A DNA stretch of 64,000 nt. Origin: Sipunculus nudus (taxonomy: Eukaryota; Annelida; Sipuncula; Golfingiida; Sipunculidae). The stretch spans positions 34,880,214 through 34,944,213 of the forward strand of contig CM049320.1 in NCBI GenBank assembly GCA_026874595.1, written 5' to 3'. The notes beneath the pieces were generated by a model that was not told the origin of the DNA, did not search any database, and saw only the letters and a program-made list of their open reading frames with translations. A program made the translations under genes and the position numbers. Below, piece by piece: positions 22,518 to 37,300 of the stretch; within the stretch, counting starts at the first letter, position 1; each line of letters opens with the position of its first letter.

Positions 22518-24899
22518 CTTTTACAGGTTTTGACAACGCCTCATGTCCTACAGGAACGCTGTCTCCTTAAATAAACCGGACAGACCATTATATATCTTTA
22601 TGTACTTTTTACAACACCTATCATATGCAAAAAGAATTTCGTTTTGACTCAGCTAATTGGTAAATCCCTTTGCACGTTTGTTCAAATTCTGACCGCATGA
22701 TCACAAGCGTGTTACTGGACGATAGCCAACTTGTACAATGTTGTACTCTTGTTGCAATTGACCTGTTACTTCACAGATGAAATAACCCTTTGGTTTGAGA
22801 GCCGAAATGTATTCTTTAGTATTGATTCATCATTCCTAGCCTAAAGATTACCGACATTTTACAAAGGTATTGTTTTCATTAGCTAGATGGCTATATAGTG
22901 CGTTTTCAAGTCTACCTAGTCTCACGACTCAAGTTCAGGCTAACGAGCCTGCTGATTCGTGTATTTAAGGCTTCATTGGGACCCCGTTGAATAGTCAAGA
23001 ATCATGACGTCATATTTCAGTATAGAAGGAAGCTGCTATAGTATGCGTAAAAGGTAGATTATCATACTTATCAGAAGGGATTGACGTGTACTGACCGGAC
23101 CAAATCGATTATCGTGAAATTTTAGTAAGGAGTCAAACTATTTAGTCTAAGAGAAAGGACACATTATTGCCGTGACAGTTTAAAGAAAAAAATTATACTG
23201 TCGATTTTTATGATTTACTGTAGAATCCTCGGGATTCAGATACTGGAGATTATGTTATATATGTTCGTAACTACACAAATCTCGTATTCTGATCAGTATT
23301 TTACTGAGACGGTGTTGCTGACGTTGGTGATTTTGGATATACCGAGTTGTTCGTCATAATACAATGAAGAAACGATATTTGTTTATCCCTCGCATTGTTA
23401 CTTCGTTCGGACTGAGTCGGGGGAAAAACACGGAATGTATAGCCTTGTGAGAAATTTATGATTATGATATGCTCGATTAGTTTGAAATTAGAAAAGTTGG
23501 TCAATGATTTTTTTTAGTTGGTAAGTACGTGGAAGGAAATTATCACGTAGTGCTGTATAAACGAAAGCTTTTCCATTAAAAGACACAGTCTGAACCTATC
23601 GATTAAATAATCATGTTTGTTTATCCCTGGGCTAAATTTAACGGGGCCTAGCCTCTGATTCCAAGTACAAGTTTAAAGCTTAGCAATTATCCACGAAGTG
23701 CAATGAAACAGGTTTGGCAAGGCCAACATTTCCCAGGTTATCGACATAGCTCTTATTGATATCGTCACTGTAAGAAACCAGCCAGCAAAAGGGGACACGT
23801 CTGCTGTCTATCATACCACTTGTTGAATGAGTCATATGTTATGGATTATAGATTATACGTCTTATATCCAACCAAACAGCACTCTGATGACGTATACCTC
23901 TGCAAAAACCAGATATTTTCCCAAAACCATGATATAAATCGAATCTGCTTTGGAGTGCCTTAAATAAAGGAAATAGGAATAATTAAAAATTACAGTATTC
24001 TGTACATAACCAACAGATGTACGGACGGACAATATTTGCTGAATGGTGGTTTAGCAGAAATCCTGATATCTAGTAGACGGGTCGTTCAAGCTTTAAACTT
24101 TACATTAATTACATGGAATGAGGAATATTATTTTGTTTCCACCTATGTAATGTTCAATGTTAGTTCTGTATGAAACAAATCAAATTTTTGAATGCATGGG
24201 TGTTTTAATATAATGTTATGACAGGAAAGACGTAGTAGAAAAATCACTTTCTGAACTCCAAAAAGACTGTTTTTTAAATATTAAGTTTGGAAAATATCGT
24301 TTTACTGAGATATCACTGAATAGGGAATAATGCATGGTTTTTACATGTTCCACAAGGAAAAATAATACATCCAAGTATAATAATTTACTTTTTATCACTA
24401 GGTTTAGAAAAGGAACTTATTTTATAAAAGGGGCAAAGATATATTTAGGTATATTATATATAGTAAATTTTAGAATACAATTGTCTATTTGAACAGAGGT
24501 CGACAATACTGAGCTTGTGTATAGGTGTAAGCATCTCTGTCCAGTCAACATCATCTTTTCGTAAATATTATTACCTAATTATATCAAGAAGAAGTGCATA
24601 GCCCACTTGCGGCACTCTTTAGTAAACGATGATAAACATATCCAAGGGATTATTATGCTGGTATTAAATCTTTTCATGGCCACAGGACCAGACATAACTA
24701 AGAGGTTACAACTTGGCAGAGACGACCAAAGCCTTGAACCACTAATAAATATCCTGTCCATGGCAGATGTGCTCCTAAAGTTTACTATCTAGAAGTATTG
24801 TTTATGACATTTTACGGGTTTCCCCTTTTAAATCTGGATCATGAAAAATCTATCCGATCATAAAGGAAGACCTTTGTAAAGTTTTCAGTTTTCTTTCAG
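17964..24899 (+). other. Unit A leader intron (about 6.9 kb)
   Basis: The first 2 kb and the last few hundred bases match unit B's 1.8-kb leader intron. The rest, about 20.1-24.5 kb, is missing from B and so represents insertion in A or loss in B. Within it are a poly-G tract (18271-18282) and a (TA)n tract (22462-22515). No transposon protein was recognised in the extra segment. Confidence 0.5.
22462..22515. repeat. (TA)n microsatellite
   Basis: 54 bases of TA inside the unit A leader-intron segment that B lacks. Confidence 0.95.
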
Positions 24900-24997
24900 A
24901 GCATGATGTAAATGAAGCAAGGACAGAACGTCAAAAATGATCACCATATCACACAGGCACCTTATATTGGTCGTTGCGTTTACCCTTCAATGTACAG
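24900..24997 (+). CDS. Unit A leader exon 2 with start codon and signal peptide
   Basis: The acceptor TTTCTTTCAG ends at 24899. The start ATG is at 24937, chosen because the 20 following codons form a signal peptide shared with unit B. Upstream in the leader are a two-codon uORF (ATG ATG TAA) and a further out-of-frame ATG. The donor is ACAG|GTAAAT. The 37 bases before the ATG are 5' UTR. Confidence 0.82.
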
Positions 24998-25274
24998 GTA
25001 AATTATTGGAAATATGTTTTTTAACGTCCCTATCAGTTTCTGCTCTCTATCTAAGGACCTGTGTCCACATGCTTTTATGTTTGTCATCACCTCTTAAACC
25101 ATGCATATGTCATAACAACCGTACAGCTTTGCCAAATGTTGGACTCTAAAAATGGTTTCAGGTACAGATAAAAATATCATACTTAAAAAACCATACTGAA
25201 GACGTAGATTTGAGTATTTCAGTGTATACTAGGTATTCTACATTAATATTACCTCTTAAATGGATATGCATATT

Positions 25275-25308
<34 letters not shown>

Positions 25309-28300
25309 TATATACATGTGTGTAGCATTTAATAGGATTGGTGATTGGTTTTAATCATAATGGACAAATTGGAAATATTTGGTGTCTCTCATAGAAACAT
25401 GCATTAACTTAAGATAAAAGAATGATTTATAAAAGAATTAAACGTATTATCAATACAACACAAACTCGAACTCATACTCTAATGTATGGTAAATTTGACC
25501 GGTAAATGTACCAATGAAAGTGAAGGGGAAAAACATCTTGCGGCAAACATGGAAACTGCTCTGACACCAGGCCTGTCAACAAGACCGGCGTCAAAATAAG
25601 GCCGGCGTTTATTTTTCTTGGACATCGTTTTGCCCCGGCGACTAAATAAGGCAGGCGACTATTTTAGGGCCGCGTCTGATCAAGGAAAATATGGTAGTGT
25701 TATTTGATTCAATGAAACAATCTTTTAAAGCAAAATACAAACAGACATACAAGAGAATGTAACCTTTGCCAAATTTCGGTTGCCATTGTGACGTAATGTA
25801 TTTGAGAGATACAGCTGCAATTCAGTAATTAATATATTCTCGTATAATGTATAGAAAGCTTATCACGTTATGTCTTTCTTTTTCTATTCCAGGAGAACTG
25901 GCGAGTTTGATACAGGTGCAAGGGCCACTTAGTGGAACCAATGATGACGACCCATCGATTGTCACGTGTCCTACAGGATACGTACCCAGAGCGTGCTCCT
26001 GCGACATACTGTCTGACTGTGACGGGGCTTTTTTCGAAAGGAACACTGATCCGCTTCAGTGCGTAGCCAAAAATTCAGCTGGACAAAACGGTGTAAAGGT
26101 AATAAATGTTAACAAATATTTAAAACATGACACTCTCCTCCCCGAAGGAGAGGGCAAGTATTGCAAACGGTCTCTCCGTTTGTCTGTTTGTATATATGTC
26201 AGGTTTTGTAACCAGGTAACTGCAGCTTCTGGAAAATTATACCCAAAGAAGCCATATCTTCTCGAAGGTGAACAGGATCCGGAATTCTGGTTTTAGAATC
26301 CAATGGGTTAAATATATTAAACTGGAGTTAAGTCACCCTTCCTCCAGAGGGCGTTTCTACTCAAAACAACCTCTTCGAGTAAAACAATTGGGAGGCTGGG
26401 ACTACTTGTCCCAACTGTCAGATATTGAAATAAAGATTTGTTACATGTCAAGGAAACACCTCCTGTTGACATTTCTCATGCGCATGCAAACAAAATACTA
26501 GTGATACTTATTACTTACTTATTGGTGCTTACCACAAAAACACCCATGTTTATATAATTTTCCTAAAAAACTCGCAAAGGCACCATTTTATTTTTGTCCC
26601 GGCGGAGCATATGGGGATTTTCATCTCCTCCATGTTACTCTTACAAGTATTACTCTTATTATATATACATATATAGTACAACAAAATCTACAAGCTGATT
26701 TTTTAGCCGTTCCAAGCTCAGGACAGAGTCTTATCGATCAAGATTTGTTTCATCTGGTTTATTTGTTTGGCAAGCATTGCAGTGTCCTCTACCACCTTTT
26801 AGCTTGGTGCCAGATCATTTATTGTAAAAAATCTTCACCTGTTATTTAAATTTAAAGACATCTTGTAAAGAGATTCTGCTGATCTTAACATTCATAAAGA
26901 TACAGTTTTGCGACTTTGTTTTTTGTTATTTTCATTATAAAACGGTATCTATATTTTTTAAACATGTGTATGTATATTGCTCAAACTCATGCTAAAATAT
27001 ATTGGAACAACGGAAAAAACCTACGTCAGACGTATAGCTATTTATTGAAATCCCTTTGTCACAGGACCACACAATTTATCCATTACAGCAAGGTGTCTCC
27101 TAACGGGGGTTTTGTTCCGTCCTGTTGCAGCCTTATGTATTAGATCTAGACAAGAGACACACACATCCATAATAACTGCATTTTTTGTATTTATGAGGCT
27201 CTGAGCAACCTACATGAATAATTAATTGTGTCTTTAGCATTATTTGTTGGAGAATGTATCCTAACATAGACTTACAGGACATGTTCTCTATCCGCGTGTG
27301 GTTTGGTCAAAATACTTAATTCTGTATTGTTAATAAAAATAATACGTTAGATATTATACAATATAAAATAAACAAGAGGGCCTGAGTAACGCGACGATTT
27401 TGTGAACATATAAACGGTTATTAAAACTATAGCAAATTGACCATAATTCTGTTATACTGTTTTTCAACTTCAGGCTTCATTGTATTGTGAACTGGAGAGG
27501 ATCGACAACCAGAAATATATTCAAGTTATTTCTCCCGGATTCTCAGATTATCCTTCAGTATCCTGTCCTGCTGGAACTATATTTGTCAGCTGTAGCCTTA
27601 CATCACCGTGAGTTAAATGTATTAACAGCACATGCGCCTCCTGGTACAAATACTTGCTTAAACAGTTTCTAATCAGTTTTTATTTTTTTGCATTTACCTA
27701 CTTCTTAGTGTTAAACGAGTTTATATAGCTTTCAAATATCAACAAATCTTATTTATACGGAACACAGACTGCCGGAATTTTCGCTTCCAACATAATTATT
27801 TATCATCTTGTAATTGTAAGCACATCAGAAATATATAACCTGCTACCTATCACAATTGTGAGAGACTAATCAGATGGTTTCATATCATTCTGTGCGGGTC
27901 TATATGAGCATCTCATGAGCATATCACCAGCAGTCATATTAGCCTTCAGAGTTATATAAGGCAGGACATGACTGGTATCCTGCACAATTAACGATTGAAA
28001 AACCCGTGATAGGCCATATAAAGCATATATATAAAAATTAACTATACTTTACTGGTTAAGCTATTAAATATGACAGGGTGAAGAAAGACACTTCCAGAAT
28101 GCGATTATATATATTTTATCCAAGAATGTTACAGAAATTGGCTGCTATTGATTAGTGAATCAAAGCTTATTCATGCCGATATTCAAACTCTGACATGAAG
28201 CGGCGTCATTGACTAGGGTCGAATTCTTTACTATGTATCGCAAATAACAATCTTTAACTGGTCATTTAATGATAATAACTATAGAGAGTTTCATCAAATA

Positions 28301-31300
28301 TAACATCTCTCGAAATAATTAAGATAAATACTCATTGTTTTATCCAAGACGATCCTCCCCAACGTGCACGCCGCCTAGCGGTAGAAGTTGGAAACTGAGA
28401 ATTTTGCGTGGGCAAATCCGTACAGCATGTTTGATTGTGTAATGAAAGCGATATTAATATGTTAAATGTTACTCCTATTATGTTGGCGGCATATTTCTAC
28501 CATTAATTGCTATCTGTGAGCTTTAACTGAGTACGCAGATAGGCAGCTCGCATGAGCGGTCGAGTAGCTAGATAAAATAAGCCTTTCATGTTTCAATAAA
28601 AGCGCCAGGATGCGACACGAAATTATTCCTAGGAGAGCTTCCATGCAAATATAAATCTGCAGAGAGTGTTTGTTTGCCAGGGGAAGTGTACCGGGAAAGG
28701 TTAAAGCGATATAACGCAAATTACGTGCCACGGCCGAATCCTCGAATTATCGTGTGATACAGGAACGTTAGTATGCCACTTAAAGCAAAGTGCCACGATT
28801 GCTTCTGCGCATCGCGAACGCGCCGTTGCTGGTGCACTTGTTATTGGGACACTAATACCTGGGTCCAGACTGAGAAACCCGGGCCTAATTAAACACATGA
28901 AAAAAGACGTAATAGATACGGTCTTGAAACCGAGTTAATCATGAAGATTAGGTCTATCCTTTTTCTTCAGAAATAAAAATTTAGCTGATAATTCGTATTG
29001 TTGTTGTAATTAATCACTCTTAGTAGGTGTTAAAATGGCTAGATTCAGTGCCGTCAGGTAACCCGGGCCCACAGATAACGGTCGTATCATACCTGTTTAT
29101 GCGTATTTTAAAGTTTCTCCAGTTGATTATAATAGAATGGACACTAACCATAGACACCTGAAAGGTAACAAAAATTTGGAAAATTAAGCCGATAACACAT
29201 TTAAACATGTGGTCTGACAGAAGGTCAGTTTTCCCCAAATACGTCTCCCGGGGACAAATCAAAATGCATTTACACTCCATTACAAATTATACTTTTTCTC
29301 ATTTTATGACTTGTTACGTTAGATTAGACATTAATATAACTGTATGCAGGATTAAAAAATTTAAATATTCCGAATATCCAGAGTTTATTACGGTTTTCGG
29401 GATGGTCTCATTAAAGGCTAATTCACGTACCTAATAGCATTACCGGACCAAAATCATCAAGCTATTTATGGTGTACTGGGGTCCAATTTTCAACATGTTC
29501 CGATAAAAATAGCCCTAATGGTTACTCCTGTTACTGTTCAAAGTGTTTAATTTTTATTTGAACTGGTTAAACCATTATCTTCAAATGAATTTAAATTATT
29601 TGTTCTCGGCATTAGTTAGAACCACAAATTAATGTAGCACTATATCATAGATTCGCTACTTTACATAGTGAAAAATAAAAACTAGGAAATAAGTTGTGGC
29701 AGATAGATAAGTAATTGCCAACTGTTGCTTAACTAATTTCCCTCCACACAACCATGCTTATGATACCACTCCTGCTAAATCACGTATCTCAAGATTTCAT
29801 GTCATCATGCTAAAAGAAACTTCTGTTATACAAATATGCATAATTTTTATTTTCATTTTTTTTATATTCTTGAAATACAGAAACCAGTGTATGACTGCTA
29901 ATATCTGTGGTAACCCCTTTTTTGTGGGTGATAATTTATCATATAGTATAAGTGAAACATAGGCCAAAGTAATATAAGAAATCAATTCTCGCTTTGTAAA
30001 TTTTATTTTACTCCTCTGCAGAGGAGTGATATATATTGTTCATTTCCGCAAGGTATTTATTTCTTTTATATATGAATTTTGACAATATATTTTTCTGTTT
30101 TCATAATAAAATTTCTTCATTTCAGCAAAAAATGATGCTTTTGGCTTCCTTTTTTAATAAAAGTTTTCAAATTACACTTTATTGCAATTCTGTAGCTTAT
30201 CATATTCTTTAACTGGTATTTCCTTCAGTCTATCATAAAAGCCAGTTGACCACCGTCGTGTTTACTGGTCATATCTTACCAAAATGCATGATGAAAATCG
30301 TTGATCAGTTTGATTTCCAACATGAATCAACCTTAAGCACAAAGTATTAAAATTTCAGTTGATTATCAATTCCAGAAATGGTATTGGCACTTAGCTTTAA
30401 TACAGAAAAACCTTTATTCAATTTTTACCACTTTTTTTCAGGTGGATGCAATTACATCGGATGAACTATACTGCGAATAAAGGATTGTGTTCCCCTGAGA
30501 GATACCTGAAAGGAGCTCGTTTTCAGGTCCAAGTTCACTGTCAATGTAAGTACAGTCACAAACTACAATAAGATTGCAGTCCGCCAACGCCTGCATCAAC
30601 ACCCAGGTCTGCAAAAGAAATGGACTCCTTTCATGTCCTCCTAATCCAAATAAAACACACCTTATTAAAAACAATAAATATGTCTTACGAAAGTTCAATG
30701 TAAAATCATTAATAACATTTTGAGATTTTGTGTTTGTTAATCACCCTGGCAATATATCCTATGGATCCGGCGTTCGCGTGTGGGAGAGGACATACATTTG
30801 CCTGCGCCAGGAGGAAATACGTTCCTCCCCATTCGTGCGTGTATTGTGTTTTTTTACAATATAACTCACGCAATCATTCATGAAATTGCATTAAATTATC
30901 AGTGCCTTCCGGTGATGGCACAATGCAGAATCGATTTGATTATAGATTCGACACATGATCCGGATTCAGAAACTCCATCAAAGGTTATCCTCAGTTTTAA
31001 AGAACAAGTATATATGGGCTGATAAAGAGAATGCACACACGGTTTTTTAGCTTCCCATAACAGGGTCCCCACATGTATTTCTAACAATGCAGATTCCTGG
31101 TCATTATATTTTCAGTGTTATATGTTAAGTATCCGTCTGATGTGTTGAAAACGTTACTCATTATTCGCCATATCATCCAGGACCGATTACAATTCATCAG
31201 TATGTCTAGAGAAATATATAAAACTAGAAACTGCATTCACTCACTACACCAAAAATAATAATGGGATCGAGGTTTATTGTTAGATTTATTTTCATATCAT

Positions 31301-34300
31301 TAGGACCAGGTTCCCATTTGCCAGTTAAATATGTACGAAATGTGTAAAACAGTTGCCTGAAGAAGCGACACGGAGTCGTAAACCTTCGTCGGTTCTGCCA
31401 TCTAGCGGCATTTTATAATAAATTAATTTGCGGAGGCCTATTTATCGAAAGGATATCGACCCTACCAGGTTACATTGGCAGCGAAATGAAATATTCATTG
31501 GGGGGAGGGAATAGTTGACATACATAAATAAATAAATATATATATATATATATATTTACAAACACGCATATTTACAAATATTTATATACACACATACGCG
31601 TATATTCGTACAAGAGAGGACCTTGCTTTCATAATATATTTCCAAGGACCAACAGTTCTCCTAGAGTTAGCAAGAAGAGCTATTGAGATTCTTAACACTT
31701 TGGTTACACTTTTATCTGTTTATTTTTTTTTAAGAAAAAGGCTGGATAGACGTGAGAACGATGCGTTACCTAAGCGCATAACTTGCGAGGACAACCTGCG
31801 AGGACTTTCAGTTTATGTCATGTCTTAATGTCATAGAGAGGACCTACTAATCAGCATATCAAGCCCACTTGGTTTAAACATTTTTATTTTACAAAAGTAG
31901 CCGATCAGGGTAATGTGCATGCTTTCCTCTAGATATATATTTCAACACAACATTATTTAAGACATCACGGTACAAGTAAAAGAACATAAAGAATGTGAAA
32001 ATATAATATGTTTAGAGTAATGTTGTAATTCTATGAAAAATTCATAATCTTCAGCAAAACGAAACAAGACACAAGCAATACAATTAGAAAAAAAATAAAT
32101 TAATAATGTAACAATATAATGCTGTAACATGCTCTCTCGATACGATTAGTGAAAAGAAATTAAATACGAACGATAAACATATATTTACATATATTTACAC
32201 CGGATGGAATGATTAATTATTGTTATCATTTAAAACGTTTTGTGTCCATTATAAACTTTAGAACCAAGCTGTTCACAATTATTTTTGACAGATGAGAGGG
32301 TACACCTATCATGTAGATTAGAAAATCTATAATTTTTTTTGTTTCCTGTTTACTCCTGGAACCCATGGTAATAAAAGGTTCTTATTCTAACTACTCGCGA
32401 TCTATATGAGATCTGATACCGCTGAACAGGTTGGATAACCATTTTATTATATTATCCAGTTCCCGCTTTCACACAAACACACTTTTCTAACTATTTTGTA
32501 AAGCACTAAATAGATGCGGCTGTCACACACACAGAAAGCAAATTTTAAGCAAAGCGTTCTTTTTGAGGACTTGCAAAAAACTTCCCAAACACAGTTTTCC
32601 CGGCTTTTTAAATGCTTAAAAATGCTTTAACAGCTTTTTGTTTGCGAGGACCCGTGTGTAAGTCCTCACAGGAAAAAAAAGTCCTCGCGCGTTTGGTGTG
32701 CAGTCAATATCTGTCCTCTTTAGTATACAGCGCGTAGCCTGACCCAAAGAGCGGGGGGGGGGGGGGGGGGGGGGGGGGGTTATTTAGCGGATGCGGTGTG
32801 GAACATTTCGAAAACCTGTATGTATACTACTTCATTCTGGTGCATTTTTTGCTGTCATTTATTGGTCAAAGCTTACTTAGATTAAAAGTAAAAAAAAAAT
32901 ATCAACTTTGCAATAATCTTTTGCACATAAAATCCAAGGGGGGGGGGGTTCACCACCTATGAGTTTTATTCAAGTCTCTCTGTCTCTGTTTATATTCCTT
33001 TAATCTTATTATTATATATATATGTCAATCTTTTCAGTAAAATATTGCGGGGACCCTGGCTACGTTCATTTTGCCACAAAAACAGGTGAATATTATTACC
33101 AAGACGAAACTAAGTACTTCTGCTTTGCGAGGTACCATATTTACCCGCCAGGTGGCATTACGAGTACGGCCTTGCGTTGTGAAGCGGATGGGACTTGGTC
33201 AAGCACTCCTCCAGTTTTTAAAGGTAACATGGGCTTTGTTTCGGGGGGGGGGGGGGGACAAGGGACGTGTCCCTTTGCTTATTTAGGGGCGGGAATATAC
33301 TATTTGTTCCTCTTAAATTTAAATGGAATAAGATTGTTTTAAATATGATAATTCATTCAACCAATTTATAGTTTCATCTTTTATTCTAAATTTTCTTTCA
33401 GTAATGCATCGGCTTATGAATATGGGTCAACATTAGAAAAATGTATGTGTCAATTGTCGTCATAAATGTTAGCGTATGTTATTGGATGTTCATATAAAAC
33501 GTAAAATGTGAATAATTAATGTTGACATTTAAGAAACAAATATTTTTGTTTATTGAAAATATATGTCCTAATGTGTGATTTGACCGTGTAAGAGAGGAAA
33601 ACTATGATATTTTCGGTGAGTGATTTTGTCATATTGCTCATGTGAAGGTTGTGTTTTCGGGAGCAGGCATTCAGCGGAAGTCCTGATTTCAGGGGGGGAG
33701 GGGGGATGAACTTCTGTCAGTACATCCTTCGGTTGTTTCCACACATTTTCTCGGCACACCAGGCCAACGTTCGTAATAATATCACACCAGTTACGTTCAT
33801 TGTGTATTAAAGATACATAATAGATGCATGATTCTTCAATCGTAGCGCGATGAGGCTTTTCGGAACAGTTTGCCTGAAAACAGATAGAAATCTCAGTCCC
33901 CTCAATCTTATAAAGATTGGGTTCTATGGCACATTTTTAGATATCAGAGAGGACGGCGTGACATTTTTAACCACTTTTTATCATAGTTTTATATAAAGAT
34001 TTCTTATGATCCTGGAAACACATGATAAAACATAGTTGCTTTACTTAACGGATATAACAACATAAGACAAAGTGAAACTTATCGGACTTTCTTATCTTAG
34101 TATTTTGAGAGAAATAACAGAGCAACAGGAGCAAAAATTTGATAGTTTTACTGAAGATTAAAATATGCACACAGTCTGATAACCCAACCCTGATCGGCTT
34201 AAAACAATTGAAGTTGCTATGAAAGTCCTCTGAGCTATAGCTATCACTCTTTGTCCATAGTCCGTCCGTCTGTCGGACCGTTATTCTGTCCGTCCGTCCG

Positions 34301-37300
34301 TTCGTTAATATGAGACAAATTGTAAACGCGGGACCGATAATTTTCTAACTGAAAACCCATTGAGGTTCATGAAAAATCTCCTTGGAACGCTGAAATTGGG
34401 TCAATGTAACCCATATCCTCAGCGGAAGTACTAATTAAAAATTCGATACAAAAGCTCCAATATATAAATAACTAATACATTGATTGCCATGATTCTTTTC
34501 ATACATATTGATCAATAAGTGTTTCACAAATTTCTGAAGAATGATTGCGCCACCTGTATATTTCTAATTTTTAAGCATTTTTTCTGATTTTGAGATCTTC
34601 GAAGAAATAGTCCGGATGATAACGAGGCATAAACCGTTTCCGTTAAATGTACATTCAAGAGGTACTAGGTAAATCTCTTTGGAAACATAAAATAAGGGCA
34701 TGGCGACCTATATTTTGGCACCCAGTGAAATTAGGTCATGGTGACCTTTATTTTGTGAACTACCGGCCAAAAGGATGCTTTTGGCACCCAGTGAGTCAGA
34801 CGGTGCGTATATTGTAACTGCTGGACCTAGAAGCTTTTTCTGAACACCCAGAGAGGGCCATAAGAATCTCCTTGGAAACCTCAAATGAGGTTACTGGGAC
34901 TTATATCTAGGGCTCAAAAGTATCTCCAGAATAATAAAAAATTGAATGCAAACGCTCCAGTATCTGAATGACAAATGCATTGATTGCCACGATTATTTCA
35001 AACATATTCATAATAGTGTATCATCAGTTTACTGAAGACTGGTAGCGCTATCTGTACTTTTTCCAATGTTAGAAACTGACAGTTAGAAAGAGCACAAATT
35101 GTATCCATTATACAAATCTACTTCTAACTGTATACCCAGGGAGGTCCATCTTCGGAAGCCTGAAAGTTGGTATGTTCGTATGAGACCTTCAAAGGAAGCA
35201 GTCCGGACGATAACAAGGCACAAACCGTAATCGTTAGACCTAGACAATTTTAATTGTATATCCAGAGAGGTCCCAGGCAAATCTCGTCGGAAACCTGAAA
35301 TTAGGTCATGGCGGCCTATATTCTGCAAGCTACTGGCCTAAATCATGATTTGAACACCCGGAGAGGCACGCAGGGCACAACTTCATTTGGCCTCGACTCC
35401 CCTGAGGAGACGTTCAGGGAGGTCCTGGACAAATGTCCTTGGAAGCATGAAATAAGGTCACCGTGACCTATATTCTGCGAGATGAAAGTCCTGAAAGTCA
35501 GATGGCCTCAAACTGAATCCGTTAGGCCTAGGGTCTGTTGACGCAATATGCAGGGAATATCTGGGCAAATTTTCTCAGAAAGCTTAAACCGGGTGATGAT
35601 AACCTATATTCTGCAAATAACTGACAAAGACATAACTTTGAGCAGCCTGACAGTTAGAAAGGGTAGAAATTGTTTCCGTTAGACCTAGAAACTTCTAACT
35701 GTATATCAAGAGAGGTCCTAAGTAAATATTGGAAGCTAAAAATTAGGTCATGGTGACCTATATTCTACGAGATATTGGCCGAAAACATGATTTTGAGCAC
35801 CCAGAGATTCAGACAGGGCACAAATTCTTCGAGAAACTAGCCAGAAACATGTTACTGAACTTCCAGACAGTTAGACAGGACACGAAATATTGTAACTGTG
35901 TGACCTAGAATCTTATAACACAACATCAAAGGAGGTTCTGGCTAAATCTTGTTTGAAACCTGAAAGTAGGTAATGTTGACCTATATTTTTAAAGCAACTG
36001 GACAAAAATATGCTTACGCCCAGCTAAACAGTCGTGCATGGCTTTACTGTTGGACCTAGAACTTTTTAATATGACATCCAGGGAGGTCCTTTGCAGGGAG
36101 GTCCTTTGTAGGTCTCCTTTAAATTTCGGACATATATTCTCTATGCTTTGAACAGACGACCTAATTTTGAGCACCCAGAAGGTCAGACAGGTCACAAACT
36201 TAACTGTTGGCTCTAGAAATGTCTATCTTAATTTAAAGGGAGTTCATTGTAATGTCTCCTTTCACATAAAAAATGTGCTCACTGTGACCTATATTCTGTG
36301 GGATGTTTGAAACAACATGGTTTGAGTTCCCTGTAAGTCAGATGGACACAAGTCATAGCAGTTTAACGAAGAAACTTCAAATTAAACATCTAAGGAGTTC
36401 CTAGTAAAATGTTGCTTTTACCTATTTTCTAAGGACTGTGGGGAAAACATGATTTTGAGCACTCTGGAAGTCATTCTACCCATTGTTTAAGCTCCTTAAT
36501 AAATATCATAATATCAAATCATAATATCAATAATTAATATATTCATCTCCTGTATACATTCAGCTAAGCGTCATGACCCATGGGTCATTGTTAAAACAAG
36601 AAAACTTAATTATATAGATCCCTATTTAAAACCTTTATCATTCAAATAAAATACCAATCTGTTTGGCAGACCCTACCAAACAGTCTTCGGTAACACAATG
36701 GCCAAAGAGTAAGTGATGGCCGTACAGTTTAACTCCGGGGGCCCTATCTGGGGTTTTCGTACATTCCCGGCCACCGGCCTAAAAATAATCCCAATCGGCG
36801 ATCCCTTCTCAAAAGGGGGATATTTGAAAGAAATGTTTTGCAGGCACAAAGAGAGCTCCCTCCTTCGATGGGTGCGACCCCTTCCCATTATCTGATATGC
36901 TTGAGTGCACATCTACCGGGTCACAGGAAATCGTGATGATAAGGAAAAAAAAAAGTATTGTTCTCAGGCACTTTTTTTTCAGAAACCTGTGCTAAATTTT
37001 ACCTTTGTTTTGTATGTTCTTATCAAAATTGTATTATTTTATCTTCTTAAAAGATGAAAATCAAAATAAAAATGTTTTATGTGGGGGGGGGGGTAAATTG
37101 ACGGGGGCGGTGCCTCAGAATCATACTTTTGATTTGTTTGGCCTTATACAGTCGCACACGGTCGCATGAAGTCTAGGGCCTTGCATGCGATTGAGGTCCT
37201 AGACAAATATTCACCAACATGTAAGCCTACTATGCAACAGATGTAAAGTAAATGTTAACCGAATTCACGTCGTAGTTGGTACAGTGTGATGTGTACACGT

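Noticed and set aside
33071-33286. Second open frame across the Sushi exon (also 55241-55501)
   Set aside because: Shadow frames; the Sushi frame has the Cys pattern and correct splice phases.
36665-36930. GC-richer block open on both strands in unit A intron 5
   Set aside because: No domain, no phase-compatible exon, absent from unit B; probably a repeat of unknown type.
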